Shown: positions 22,170 through 32,509, numbered from the stretch's first letter. The stretch is DNA of 64,000 nucleotides from Branchiostoma floridae (GCF_000003815.2 NC_049997.1:10718073-10782072), one strand, 5' to 3'. Translations and numbers: made by a program. The notes: generated by a model from the letters alone, not told the origin.

Positions 22170-22880
22170 TAAAGAAAGGATCTCGATCCAGGTTTAGCTC
22201 ACTGAAGAGCGAGTGAGTGAAACCTATCAGATTGAAAATCACCATATATCGATGGATGTAAGCGAGCAGGCAAACTCATTAGGTTCTACACGTCTTCGTT
22301 ATTATTATTATTATTGACGGAACTAAAATCAACCTGGTATTATACAAATAGACGCCCTGACCCAATCGTGAATACACCGAGAGGAGCCCCCGCAGTACCC
22401 TCGCAGCCCACTGGTTAACTTTAGGGCCAAATCTCCGTTGTAAATGAGACTGTAGCACAAGCTTAAGGAAGCCTGAAAACAGATTTCGGATGTTCTACAC
22501 GTCTTTAGAAGATACGTCTTTTACTCGGTCCTCGCCTTGAGAAAAACAAAGCCTCCAGTGATGAGCGCGCCTTCGGGAAGATACAAAGATTCGCGCTGCA
22601 AAGATTTCACGCAAAACAAACCCAGCAGGGATTCAACAAACAGGTAAAACATTTCATACACGTGCGACATTTCGCAGTCTGTATTTTTTGGAACCAAGCA
22701 GGATGTGTGCCCTTTAAAGTCTACAAACATGGGAACATGTGCACGTTCCCCATTTTATAATCTATAGGCTAATAGATACAACCTTTCGCAGTAGATTTGA
22801 TTGATGTGCCACCTTGGCAATATGCTGTCCACGTTGAGGACAGCTGATGCTAATAACCTCTACACAAAAGGCAACGTCAA
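22170..22880. other. no gene recognised
   Basis: A short (ATT)n run at 22301-22315; otherwise nothing. Confidence 0.5.
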
Positions 22881-22884
22881 GTTG

Positions 22885-23270
22885 AAACAAGAGAACTTTA
22901 TTGCACGACATTTTTACATTATACAATGTATGGCAACAACTATTACATAAAGTACAAAATAGGTGTATAGAATAAGACTTAACATCCTAATTAACAAGAA
23001 GGGCTAACACAAGTCTTTGGTATAGTGTTATAATCGAGTTGGGCTAATCATGAGTTTCATTATTCTTTCTAATAGCAAAGCAGCCTTTGATATATTTGCC
23101 TATCTTTGCATTATGGGAGTTGTGGCATCTAAAGATATATACAAATCTGTCTGTAGCATCGAGTCTCTTGAAATCTGCTGTACTGGATTCGAGAAATGTG
23201 AATAGCTCATTACCTAAAATAGCGTATCTAACGTGAGGTTGGGAGTCTTTCGAAACACGAAGGGCACTGC
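22885..23270 (-). mobile_element. LINE 3-prime fragment (C-terminal tail and UTR)
   Basis: On the minus strand a frame of about 60 codons reads RYAILGNELFTFLESSTADF, then ATDRFVYIFRCHNSHN and KIGKYIKGCFAIRKNNETHD before a stop at about 23050. It parallels the 53.4 kb fragment residue by residue (ELFT.L, F..L...D, YI, IGKYI). The UTR ends with TGCAATAAAG at about 22890, on the left. The 5-prime part is lost. Confidence 0.7.
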
Positions 23271-23274
23271 TTCA

Positions 23275-24035
23275 AGGGCATGTAGCCACAGAGAAATGAG
23301 TCAGTTTCTGGAAGATTTCATTTGGCATTTATCGTGGTTGTAAATTATGTATCATACTGCACCAGAGAATCTGCTATATTCACATTCGTCGTAAACAATG
23401 GCTTGATTTACCGGTCCTGTTGTTCCTATCTTTATAGATTAATTAGGTGCAATTCTGATTCTTGAAGAATAATTACTTTGTGAACAAGCGTGAAGACATA
23501 ATTCATATTTTATAATTGCCTTATCTATAAGCATAGATAAATAAGATAAAGGTTAATTGCAAGACGACACCCTAGGGAAAAGTGCCATATAATTCAAACA
23601 GGTAACAACAAACGAAAATGCTATGCACGAGATTCTGAGACAATAAGCAACTTGCTCTGAAGAATTATTTTCTATTTCTTCTTCTTCTTCATTGTGCGTG
23701 TCATATAGCTGAAGACTCCAGACGCGGATTCTAGATAATCATATACTTCAACAATTCTAACAATCAGCAATTAAGTTCAACATGTCTGTGGTTTGCCAAA
23801 TTTGTGGATCTTGTTCACGGGAATTTGCCTGCATACAAGTGAGTCTCTACCAGACTTCGTCCTGGCCGAATCATAATAGGGGGTTATTCCCGAGTTAGGA
23901 ATAAAAGCCTAGTAAGAGTTAATTGGCCTAGGAGTGAACTGGTCGGCCTGTGGACAGCTGGATAGACTGCAAAGGACTGAAAGAGATCCCATGGCAACTT
24001 AAATGTCCCTATTTGGCCTAGGATACTAGTACCTC
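23275..24035. other. no gene recognised
   Basis: AT-rich, no feature. CTTCTTCTTCTTC near 23678 is a small simple repeat. Confidence 0.5.
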
Positions 24036-24037
24036 TT

Positions 24038-24092
<55 letters not shown>
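24038..24092. repeat. (GT)n microsatellite
   Basis: About 27 uninterrupted GT units. The Thr/His-rich open frames across it on the minus strand are artefacts of the repeat. Confidence 0.98.
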
Positions 24093-24096
<4 letters not shown>

Positions 24097-24212
24097 GAAA
24101 AGGCAAGTTTGAGTTTAAAATAATCCGGGGGCCCGACCCGGCCTGAAAAATGGCCTGTAGTCGCAGGTGTCCCACGGGCCATGGAGAATGCACGCCCCAG
24201 AGTGCAAGACAA

Positions 24213-24444
24213 CACTGCGCTCCCACCGCACTTGTGCCAAGCTTGCGTCACTGTGGGGTTCGTTCACTGCGTCACTGTTTTGCTATTTTCTCCGATTCTC
24301 GCAATTTAGATATTGCCTAATACGTAAAAGTATTACTTAGAAGACGACAAATTACACAAAAAGAAAGAAAATATCTCTGAAATCCGTTGAGTATCAACCC
24401 CACAGTGACGCACGCTTGACACAAGTGCGGTGGGAGCGCACCTT
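24213..24444. mobile_element. AAGG...CCTT element, arm type B
   Basis: Left arm ACTGCGCTCCCACCGCACTT with GCTTGCGTCACTGTGGGG pairs with the right arm (CCCCACAGTGACGCACGCTT, ending GGTGGGAGCGCACCTT). The arms differ from type A, yet the core (TAGATATTGCCTAATACGTA, then TTAGAAGACGACAAATTACA) is that of the type A elements. Confidence 0.8.
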
Positions 24445-24632
24445 AATAGGCCCGGCGGGGCCCCCTGTTTCCAGTTGTGATCGTTGTCTTACGAAAGCTC
24501 GGCCTCGTGAGGGTTGGGTGGACATTGGGGCCAGATCTGCCGGGCTCATTAGTGGTGCGAGGGCTAGACACGCGTCTGCATGCTGATGAAAGTGGTCAGC
24601 ACCAGCTGGTACAGTCTGGGATTGGCAGGCTT
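24445..24632. other. short spacer with GC-rich repeat remnant
   Basis: GGCCCGGCGGGGCCCCCTG (24448-24466) and GGGGGCCCGACCCGGCC (24127-24143) face each other across the type B element. They may be the ends of an older element into which it inserted; not certain. Confidence 0.35.
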
Positions 24633-24835
24633 AAGGCCTACGTCACATTTCCTACCCGGGGCCCGGCCGGGCTGTTTGCGGAAACGAAAAATTAGATTTT
24701 TTAAAATCCAATGAATATGCAGAAGGCATGCCGTTGAATTGTTTTTGGTCCGTTTTGTGTTTTTGTTGTCTTTTATAGCATATTTATTGTTCAGGAAAGC
24801 TGCCCGGCCGGGCCCCTTTGTGGAAATGTGACCTT
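24633..24835. mobile_element. AAGG...CCTT element, GGGCCCGGCCGGGC arm, copy 2
   Basis: AAGGCCTACGTCACATTTCC with CCGGGGCCCGGCCGGGC on the left pairs with CTGCCCGGCCGGGCCCCTTT and GTGGAAATGTGACCTT on the right. About 200 bp. It ends five bases before the next element. Confidence 0.75.
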
Positions 24836-24840
24836 AGCCT

Positions 24841-25093
24841 AAGGTGGACTCTCACTGCACTTGGAGCATCGTTACGCCACTGCGGGGTTCGTAGATGACT
24901 TAACGAATTTCAGAGACAAAGAACGAATTTTCTTCCGATTTGTGTATTATGTTGTCTTCTAAGTCATACTTTTACGTATTACCCAATATCCCAAATTACC
25001 TAACAAAAATCGGCGAAAAAAACACAGCGGTGCCGCAGTGAACGAACCCCGCAGTGCCGCACCGGTGCCCCAAGTGCAGTGAGAGTCCACCTT
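24841..25093. mobile_element. AAGG...CCTT element, arm type A, copy 4
   Basis: AAGGTGGACTCTCACTGCAC pairs with GTGCAGTGAGAGTCCACCTT. Even the variant bases of the outer arm (GGACTCTC versus GAGAGTCC) match each other rather than the family consensus GGTATCTC. Core in copy 3 orientation. Confidence 0.85.
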
Positions 25094-25287
25094 TGCTGTT
25101 TAACTATATTATAGTTGATTTGGCGTTAGTTTGCCAGGCATTTTCAGTTTGATGTTCAGCGCGTATCTTTTCTCTACGCCGCCTTATTCGGTTTCATTTC
25201 GACCATTCAAGGTCAGCGGTTCTTTACTTTTTACGCTGTTTCGTTTAAAACAAAGTTTACGTCCGTCCCTATATGCATATACATGTA

Positions 25288-25510
25288 GATAGACAGAGGA
25301 AGAGAGAGTGAGTGAGAGAGTGTGAGTGAGTGAGAGAGAGAGAGCGAGAGAGAGACGAGAGACTACAGATAGGTACTGATAGATAGATACTGGTGGATAG
25401 GTATGTAGATAGATAGCTTTGTAGACAGGTAGATAGATTAGATACTAGATAGATAGATAGATAGATTAGTTACTAGATAGATAGATTAGTTACTAGATAG
25501 ATAGATAAAT
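25288..25510. repeat. GA-rich and (GATA)n microsatellite
   Basis: GAGAGTGAGTGAGA blocks (25300-25350) then GATAGATAGATA tracts interspersed with TTAGTTACTA (25440-25510). Confidence 0.95.
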
Positions 25511-25514
25511 GAAA

Positions 25515-25930
25515 TAGATCGCGGTCTGTAACTAACTTGATGAGGCAACATCATTATAAAGGTATACCATTGATCCTTGTTTTTCAGTGTCAAGAAGAAA
25601 ATGTCTTAGAGCAGTACGAATAATGAGATTTTGAATTGTTACTATATTTGGCCAAACGTAAACCACGACGTGATGGCCTGAAGCTCTTCCCCTGCAACGT
25701 ACTTCAATGCTTGATCTTGCTTCAACCCTGATCGTCTCTCTCTGTCGCTGATACTAGAATTTCTCTTCAATCAGTAAAGTCGGGGAGAATAAAATACGTA
25801 CGGCAGACGATCCTTTGATGAGATGAAAGATCCTTTGTGGAATTTGTACAGAAACGGATTTCAAACGCTAGGATGTATTCGAGTAATATTTTCACTTTAT
25901 GTCTTGCCTCTTTCATGTTTCCTTTACTTG
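25515..25930. other. no gene recognised
   Basis: No supported feature. Confidence 0.5.
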
Positions 25931-25934
25931 ACTG

Positions 25935-26198
25935 TTTTTTTTTTTTTTTTTTTTTTTATTCTCCTGTCGAAATTTCGACAGATTAGGAGGGAGACAGACA
26001 TTTTACCTGTTTGCCTGACCTGCACATGACTTTTTATGGTGAAGGAGGGGTGTACCATTCCTTCCCCATCCTCTCGTCTACTGGCATGACACGTGTGAGA
26101 CAGCTCCAGCAGATGCAGCTTTGTTGTTCGGAGTATCCGTCTCCTAGGAGGACTTCCAACCAAGGATGTAAGGCCCGGGGTTCCTCCTACTCCTACTC
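25935..26198 (-). mobile_element. poly(A)-tailed retroposon, copy 1
   Basis: On the minus strand the copy begins near GTAGGAGGAACCCCGGGCCT, passes AGGAGACGGATACTCCGAAC and AAAGTCATGTGCAGGTCAGG, and ends in the palindrome TGTCGAAATTTCGACA (25965-25980), GGAGAAT and 23 A (T on the plus strand, 25935-25957). Two more copies lie on the plus strand (26670, 37870). The A tail shows that it moved through RNA. No pol III boxes or known gene parent could be recognised, so SINE versus processed transcript is open. Confidence 0.7.
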
Positions 26199-26665
26199 TA
26201 GGTTTATGACGTTGAAGTCTTGATTTCTAGGCCTGAGCATCCATTTTGTGGAGAGGTCAATGAGAACGGGAAAGGACAAGCTGTTGCACAACCTCATTAC
26301 TCAACCCACAGCCTGTAATGCCCCTATGCATAAATCCCGCCGTTCTAAACCCCATGTGCTGGTCCGCACTTAATAACGGCCCTTAACTATCGTTACGTGA
26401 ATCGGCCCCGCGTGCTCCGGATTTTTACTCCTTTAAACCACTTACATTCCAATCATCAGGTTTATGCATTGTAAGGCTTAGGAATCTCTCTCTAATAACC
26501 ATGTAGACCACACGCGTACATATACATGTACATGCCATAACATGGTTCGTGCTTTTGAAGATACTTATGCTATTTTACGGAAGGCTAAAGAGTGTGATTA
26601 TATGCTTAAGGGCATGGCCTTAGGGGCATGTTCGGGCATGACGCACCCGCCATGACACACGAGTC
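26199..26665. other. spacer between opposed retroposon copies
   Basis: No gene seen. Together with its flanks it forms a roughly 1 kb structure with inverted ends. Confidence 0.5.
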
Positions 26666-26669
26666 GGGG

Positions 26670-26924
26670 ATAGGAGGAACCCTTACATCCTTGGTCGGAA
26701 GTCCTCCTAGGAGACGGATACTCCGAACAACAAAGCTGCATCTGCTGGAGCCGCCTCACACGTTGCATGCAGTTGCCCCTGTGAGACTTAATGCTCTAAG
26801 TAATAGACGAGAGGGTGGAGAAGGAATTGCACACCCCTCCTTCACCATAAAAAGTCATGTGCAGGTCAGGCAAACAGGCAAATGCCTGTCTGCCTCCCCA
26901 TCTGTCAAATCGACAAGAGAATCC
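26670..26924 (+). mobile_element. poly(A)-type retroposon, copy 2
   Basis: ATAGGAGGAACCCTTACATC to CGACAAGAGAATCC, nearly the same sequence as copy 1 but in the opposite orientation and without a poly(A) tail. It carries CATGCAGTTGCCCCTGTGAG, shared with copy 3 and absent from copy 1, so copies 2 and 3 form a subfamily. Confidence 0.7.
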
Positions 26925-26929
26925 AAAGG

Positions 26930-27400
26930 GCTTGGTAGACGAAAGATTGAACTGTAGCATGGTTTAAGTTGTTTTGTTCATACAACTGTTCATTTCCTTC
27001 TAGATACAGCAGAAGAGCTCATGTGGGCACAAACGCGCAAATAAGTCATATTGTTATGGTTTGAAGTCCACAGAGCACTTGTATCACTTAATGTACATAC
27101 ATGTATATACTTATGCAACTTCTTGAAATCAGTACTGTAGTTAACCTTTCATCATGGCAATCATATGATTACTCAATATTTAGGAGCAATGTTTCTTGCC
27201 ACCGTTAACTTGGAATGCCTTTTCCCCCGATCGCTAAAATTACCGACCGTGATATCAAATGCATGAATTTACAGTAGTATATGCAGTTTGTCAATCTCCA
27301 AGCAGATCCTACGGTGCCATAAGATAGTATCAAAGCTGGCCAAGGAGTATGGCCGGCCAAAGGGAGTCAAGCGGCCACCGTGGGTTTGATACTATATTAC
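26930..27400. other. no gene recognised
   Basis: Nothing supported. Confidence 0.5.
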
Positions 27401-27406
27401 GCCACT

Positions 27407-27510
27407 GTGGATACTTGGAGAGTACAGTTTTGTTACGTTACGTGTGGATGCTTGGAGATTACGTTACGTTACGTGTGGATGCTTGGAGATTACAGTTTTG
27501 TTACGTTTAT
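27407..27510. repeat. ~40 bp tandem repeat, about 2.5 units
   Basis: TGTGGATGCTTGGAGATTAC with TTACGTTACG recurs. 27530-27600, just downstream, is GC-rich with CCTTCGGGCGAT and CCTCGGGCGATA strings. Confidence 0.75.
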
Positions 27511-27514
27511 GAAG

Positions 27515-27955
27515 GTTTGACATCGCAGGTCGGATCGTCCTCAGGCCTTCGGGCGATCCTACCCTCGGTCGGGCCGTGCCTCGGGCGATACGGAATACCC
27601 CGTGTTATATTCTATACGTACGTCTATCGATATGGTGGCCTCGAAGTTTAAAAATGACTTTCCAAATATAAAATGACCAGCTTCATGAACCGTGACGAAT
27701 TTCCAGGGTCGTGTCCACAAAAAGTCGATAAAAGCATCGATGATAGCAGCCGGCTCTCAACAACCCATCGATCATAAGCGCTGAAAGATGACATATGCAA
27801 TGTTTAAACTGATGGTCTGATATTTTACCGGTACAATATTGTCAGTTGACGGTGGTGGAAGATACACAGATAACCAGGCTGTCAGTCAGATACAGATATA
27901 TGTAAAGAAATATTCAATGTACTTCTATCATGTCCTGACTCCATATCTGTCCACC
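27515..27955. other. no gene recognised
   Basis: No feature beyond the GC-rich strings at 27530-27600. Confidence 0.5.
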
Positions 27956-27956
27956 T

Positions 27957-28205
27957 AAAGGCCCCCTCTCACTTGACGTGCAGCACGCTTGCGGCATTGC
28001 TGCGTTCGTTCACTGCGTCACTGTTTTGGTATTTTCTTCGATTTTTTATGATTCAGATATTGCGCAATACGTAAAAGTATAACATAAAAGACGACAAAAT
28101 ATACAACAAGTAAGAAAATTCGTTCTTTATCTCTGAAATTCGTTGAGCATCTTCCGAACGCAGCAATGCCGCAAGCGTGCCGCACGTCAAGTGAGAGGGG
28201 GCCTT
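27957..28205. mobile_element. AAGG...CCTT element, arm type C
   Basis: The left arm (AAAGGCCCCCTCTCACTTGA, CGTGCAGCACGCTTGCGGCA) pairs over about 50 bp with the right arm (TGCCGCAAGCGTGCCGCACG, TCAAGTGAGAGGGGGCCTT). The core (TCAGATATTGCGCAATACGT, AAAGACGACAAAATATACAA) is that of types A and B. Confidence 0.85.
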
Positions 28206-28209
28206 AAGG

Positions 28210-28715
28210 CCAATATCTATACATGTATGCAAAAGAGAAGTCGTGCCACAACAATGTGAAATACACTGTGCCACCCTATTCTGTATTAAGTAATGATACT
28301 AGATTAGTATACTGTTGTACATAGTTTGTAGTTCTTAGTAATATATGTTATATGCCATACGTTATACTTGATGCAATCATTGTGCAATAAACTTGATTTA
28401 TACTTGTTAACTGCGGGATGTATCTGGAAAAATGAATTTTCTTGCCCGAAGGTAATTGCAAGACCTAACGGAGAAGAAAGCACTTATCCCGGCAGCTAAG
28501 TGCTCCAAACTATGAAGGAAATTGTATTAAAGAACCTACCGGCTAATTACAAGCTTTGGTTTGTGAATATATGCACGTCATGTGAACTAATGCGGTGTTC
28601 ACCTAAGAGGAAATCACTTAAGCTTATTCTTCCGGATATGTGTCCAAAACAAAAGGAAAATGCATAGAAACATGCCCAGAACGCTGATTACAAGTCAATC
28701 AAATGAATATTAGAC
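28210..28715. other. no gene; possible LINE tail
   Basis: ATGCAATCATTGTGCAATAAAC (28373-28394) with TTGATTTATA resembles a retroelement 3-prime end with a polyadenylation signal; a similar string is at 37377-37400. Otherwise nothing. Confidence 0.35.
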
Positions 28716-28719
28716 ATCC

Positions 28720-28860
28720 AGGTAATAAGATACGCCAACAAGCTCAAAGAAATGATGTTGGAAACGGTCAAACGTTTCAGACAACCATTCAGTGGCTTTT
28801 GTCAGCTACAATTTTTTTTAGATTAGCAAAATCATTTCCAGTTGCTTGAGCATTTTGGCC
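28720..28860. mobile_element. degenerate copy of the GTTACTCAAGCAACT palindromic element
   Basis: AATAAGATACGCCAACAAGC, GTTGGAAACGGTCAAACGTT and CCAGTTGCTTGAGC appear in the same order as in the intact palindrome at 61994-62170, with a diverged centre. Confidence 0.6.
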
Positions 28861-28949
28861 ACAAAGAATTCGTTGTGTTTATATCATGGACAAATGTGGG
28901 CAAATTTTGATGCAGGGTCATATGACGTTTGTTTCTAAGGTTATGATCA

Positions 28950-29110
28950 TCAAGACAACATACAGATGACATCCTCTGGGAATCCAAAAACTGATGTATG
29001 CGAGCGTGCAAATAAGAAAAAAATGTACCTAAACAAAAGTTTCCTTTATCATGAAACCGATTTGGTCTTGAAGGCCGAATAAAAGAATGAACACACAGAA
29101 TACAGTATAC
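28950..29110. repeat. single dispersed monomer of the 57.5 kb satellite
   Basis: GATGACATCCTCTGGGAATC, AAACTGATGTATGCGAGCGT and a TTTATCATGAAACC stretch follow the order of the satellite unit, as does the TTTTTGTTCTTTCACA string at 29130, which recurs at 58738 beyond the satellite. Confidence 0.6.
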
Positions 29111-29149
29111 CAAACAATAAATTCTTCATTTTTGTTCTTTCACACATTC

Positions 29150-29870
29150 TTTGACCTTGTAATGCTCTATGACATTAGTATACATTTACCGATGCTTATT
29201 TTGCAACCCACAGCATATATTTGCCTTTTTTATTGTTATCATTAGTAGTATTTTTGTTATGGTTAGTATCATTGTTTACATAAGTTTCATAACTATTGTT
29301 ATTTATTCATTTCATTTGTTGTTTATTCATTTTATGTATGCGTGTATATGTTTCATGTAATGCGGGGCTCCACTGCCACTGAGTTGGACAACCCTGGGTA
29401 AAGATGACAGAAGTGAATAAATTACTTAAGTTATTTTGAAGCTTCTTTGCACGATTTAGAATATGGTTCAAAAAAGTTTTTTTTTTTGGGGGGGGGGGGG
29501 TCCAATCAACATGGCAAAAGCTGTTATTCGTGGGCAGTTGCTAAGATAATCATCGGGACCGACGCCGTCATACCAGCTTATGCAATGCACGTTTGTGAAA
29601 CCACTGGGAAATTGCGGGGTTTAAGTAATAGGAAATCACTTACTCTGACGGACATGAGTTGAAAACCAAAGGCAAATACATATCAAACCCCTCACCCGTG
29701 TCAGTAATGTAAGTACCCATAAGCTATAGTAATGGCCATTCTCAATCGATCTAGAGGAAGGATATTGTACTTATATTCAAGTCAAGGAGGCTCTCATTTC
29801 AAAATGACGGCGACCTCGCTTCTACCGCGCAGCGACCGAGTGCTTTGACTTAAACTCCTCCAGGTTGCAG
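29150..29870. other. no gene recognised
   Basis: A T9G12 homopolymer pair lies at 29478-29500. The hydrophobic frame at 29169-29360 is AT-rich Ile/Phe/Val coding noise. Confidence 0.5.
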
Positions 29871-29872
29871 TG

Positions 29873-30240
29873 CAATCGCGTGGCGTAATCGGTAGCGTAT
29901 TTGACTCAAGTCCTAGGGGTCCATGGTTCGAATCCTGTGCCGTTGGAAAAGGCACGTTCAAGACTTCCCACTCCACACAGGTGAAATGAGTACCTAGCTT
30001 CGGTCAGGGCCGTCCCTCGGATAGGACGTTAAATGGAGGTCCCGTATTTGGGGAGAGCCACACCTTGAACACGTTAAAGAACCCACCACACCTTTCGAGT
30101 AGGGGCATGTCCTGGTGTGAGATGGAGCAAAATCCTTCTGTCTGGAGTTGGTGATTCACTTCAAATTTGCCTGACGCAGGTCCATACCGTATCAGCCACA
30201 CGGTGATGGTGACTTACATTCACTAGGACGGAAGAAAGAC
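29873..30240 (+). mobile_element. tRNA-derived SINE, long copy
   Basis: A box TGGCGTAATCGG (29881-29892) and B box GGTTCGAATCC (29925-29935), 33 bp apart, form a tRNA-like pol III promoter. The body includes CACACAGGTGAAATGAGTAC, GGACGTTAAATGGAGGTCCC and CTTGAACACGTTAAAGAACC, then a TGGTGATGGTGA-type end. Pieces of this body recur at 5655-5775 and 53145-53225 on the minus strand. Confidence 0.8.
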
Positions 30241-30244
30241 TAGA

Positions 30245-30685
30245 AGAAAGGATATCAGTACGATAGATGTCAAGTGGAATAACAGTAATCGCCTAAGAAC
30301 ACTAAGCGGTAGCCTAAATGGCCTGTATGAACTCCTAACGACATGTTAATGTCTGGAAAGTCATGGCCCGTGTCGCGTTCATAGGCGACATTCGTACCTG
30401 GGTGACTGGCCACACTTCAGCTGTGAAATTGGGATCCTTCCAGGTTAGTTCCAGTCATTCCCTCCTGTGGAATATTGTTCAGGACCTAGAGATCACATGG
30501 GTCGTGCTATTGTCGCACGATTTTGATGTCATAGGATTTTCAAGCAGGATGTGACGGAACCTACCACTGACATAGATTCAAAACAGCATATTGTGCGCCA
30601 AGACAGTTGAACTTTGCAGGAGACATACATTGTTGTCCACCATAATGCCCGAAGTTAGTGATCGTAAGACGCTATTGATTAGAAT
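30245..30685. other. no gene assigned
   Basis: An ATG frame at 30363-30554 begins MARVAFIGDIRTWVTG. VAFIGD recalls the first block of SGNH hydrolases, which occur in some retroelement proteins, but the catalytic Ser is not in the usual place (GDI for GDS) and no later block is visible, so no function is assigned. Confidence 0.25.
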
Positions 30686-30689
30686 ACAT

Positions 30690-30847
30690 TACATATTGCG
30701 TAATACGTATAAGTTTGACTTAGAAGACAACAAAATGTACACAAAACGTAATATTCGTTCTATATCTCAGAGTCTAAAACTCGTTGAGTAATCTTTCGAA
30801 ACCCGCAGTGCCGCACCGGTGCCCCCAGTGCAGTGAGATATACCACC
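30690..30847. mobile_element. type A element, right half only
   Basis: Core TACATATTGCGTAATACGTA and right arm GTGCCGCACCGGTGCCCCCA to GATATACCACC are present; the left arm is missing. Confidence 0.75.
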
Positions 30848-31199
30848 CCCAGACGTCCTGTCTGCTGGGCCAATAAAACACTCCAATCTCTTCGATCCAC
30901 CCTCCCAGGGGCACCACCGTTTATATACTGTATAAATCAGATATCGCTGAGTTCCATCCAGGAGGTCACAAGATCTCCCTTCTGTGTTCTCAAACTGTCA
31001 TTCTCTCCCCTGGGCTATACAGACGGCTAACCACAGCTATGAAGGCGTTTTGTTACGCACCAAAAAATCGCCAACAAGGGAAACGTTTAACCCATAACGT
31101 TGCCGTGAAATCCTCAGCAAATCCAGAGGACACCAGTGGAAGTTGATAATAACAGCAATATATTTATGTTTGGTAACCACAGCAGAGCTATAAATGCGT

Positions 31200-31527
31200 T
31201 TTATTGCTTACTTACTCATCCTTTTCAACCCATGTGGGACATAAGGCTGTGATAAGTTTCCTCCACTGTGTGGGATATGTTCTGTGCTAGGGGCTGAGCA
31301 GCATCCCAGGGGATCCCAATGGCTGCTATATCTTTAGCCACAGTACGTCTCCATGTAGTTTTAGAACGACCCCGTTTCCTCTTCCTCTCAAGGGGCACGT
31401 GTAGAGCAACTTTGGGGATACGATTATTCCACATCCGTAGAACATGGCCCAGCCATTTTAGTCTTCTGATGGCAATTGCAGAAGACAACTGTCTTCTCGT
31501 GTTAGTTTTTCTATACGGTTCTTGTTA
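31200..31527 (-). mobile_element. non-LTR retrotransposon reverse transcriptase, C-terminal fragment
   Basis: About 100 minus-strand codons from 31527 to the stop at 31225 include RRLKWLGHVLRMWNNRIPK, HVPLERKRKRGRSKTTWRRT and VAKDIAAIGIPW. The pattern R(R)L.WLGHVLRM..NRIPK.AL, then RKRGR.KTTWRRT, is the well-known C-terminal end of endonuclease/reverse-transcriptase polyproteins of non-LTR retrotransposons. The frame is open throughout; the RT domain is absent, so the copy is 5-prime truncated and inactive. Confidence 0.85.
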
Positions 31528-31679
31528 CGTAGATTAAGTACCCTATTCTGTACCGTATACACATTCATCCACTTAATATTTGTATGTTGGAATCTAGATT
31601 ATTATAGAGTATCTAGACCACATTCATTTAGATTATCTACATGTATTTAGACCACATTCATTCATTTCATGTATCTAGT

Positions 31680-31735
31680 TTTCTTCACTTGTAATTATCC
31701 CCATGGGAATGAATTTGCAATAAAACATTACAATC
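31680..31735 (+). mobile_element. LINE 3-prime tail
   Basis: ATCCCCATGGGAATGAATTTGCAATAAAAC resembles the conserved LINE tail (GGGCATGAATTTGCAATAAA). Only the last part is present. Confidence 0.4.
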
Positions 31736-31904
31736 ATTAGTGCAGTAGATGTTCCGCATTCTACGCAGGCAGCTACTTTGAAATACGAGGCATTTTATTA
31801 CGCACCACAAAATCACCAACAAGGGAAACGTTTAACCCATAATGTTGCCATGAAATCCTCAGCAAATCCAGAAGACAGCACTGGCAGCAATATTTATGTC
31901 GGAA

Positions 31905-32145
31905 CGCAGCAGCATGTAATGCAGCGTCACCGTCTACTGACTTCTTCATCTGCCGTTACCATGAAATATGCCTAGAAGCGGGAGGGTGCCAATCGCACGC
32001 CGACAGAACGAATCTGAAACGAGATTTTAATGGAGTTTTGATGCATGGTCAGTGGTGATATGAAGCGCCTTGTATCTGCAAGTATCGAAATGTCAACACG
32101 TGCGCTGTGTTAAATGGCAATATCCACGCGTATGAGATGTTATCA
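31905..32145. other. no gene recognised
   Basis: No feature seen. Confidence 0.5.
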
Positions 32146-32149
32146 TATG

Positions 32150-32505
32150 ATATATGATAATCTTTATTGCATATTCATGCCCGAGGGCTAAATGCACAAA
32201 AGGACCACATTTGGTCTTCTAGATGCAGAGGAAAAATTAAACTTATACAATGATTTTAAACTAGGCTAAATGGAAAAGGAACTGAGACACTATGTGTTAC
32301 AATCTCTAATGGCTGCATCTAACATGTTCTTCTCTCTTTTTGAAACGCATGGAGACATATTTACATATTGCGTCAATAGCATGATCGTCCTTGCATGACA
32401 TCAAAGTACTTAAACAAGTCTTGTTTTGACATTTTCTTACAGTTATTGTCTATTTGTAAAGTACTAAATAGGGATTGGCGTATTCATATAATGTACACTC
32501 ATGTA
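32150..32505 (-). mobile_element. LINE 3-prime fragment, sister of 4980-5340
   Basis: On the minus strand the sequence runs almost identically to 4970-5335: TACGCCAATCCCTATTTAGT, AACAAGACTTGTTTAAGTAC, CAAGGACGATCATGCTATTG, then the UTR ending CCCTCGGGCATGAATATGCA and AATAAAG (32162-32170). The peptide keeps a basic end (MRFKKREE) where the 5 kb copy has a stop. A base insertion after AAGTACTTTG breaks the frame. Confidence 0.75.
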
Positions 32506-32509
32506 AAAA

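Larger units (their letters stand above)
31035..31900. repeat. direct duplication about 750 bp apart, enclosing LINE pieces
   Basis: CAACAAGGGAAACGTTTAAC, then CCATAACGTTGCCGTGAAAT (31072-31112) recur at 31818-31858 with few changes, including AATCCTCAGCAAATCCAGA. Between the copies lie the LINE fragment 31200-31527 and a LINE tail at 31690-31730. Confidence 0.7.

Noticed and set aside
24018-24251. Open frames with long Thr-His runs on the minus strand
   Set aside because: They are translations of the (GT)n microsatellite, not genes.
30363-30554. SGNH hydrolase-like protein (VAFIGD start)
   Set aside because: The catalytic Ser motif GDS is not preserved and no second conserved block is visible; too weak to annotate.
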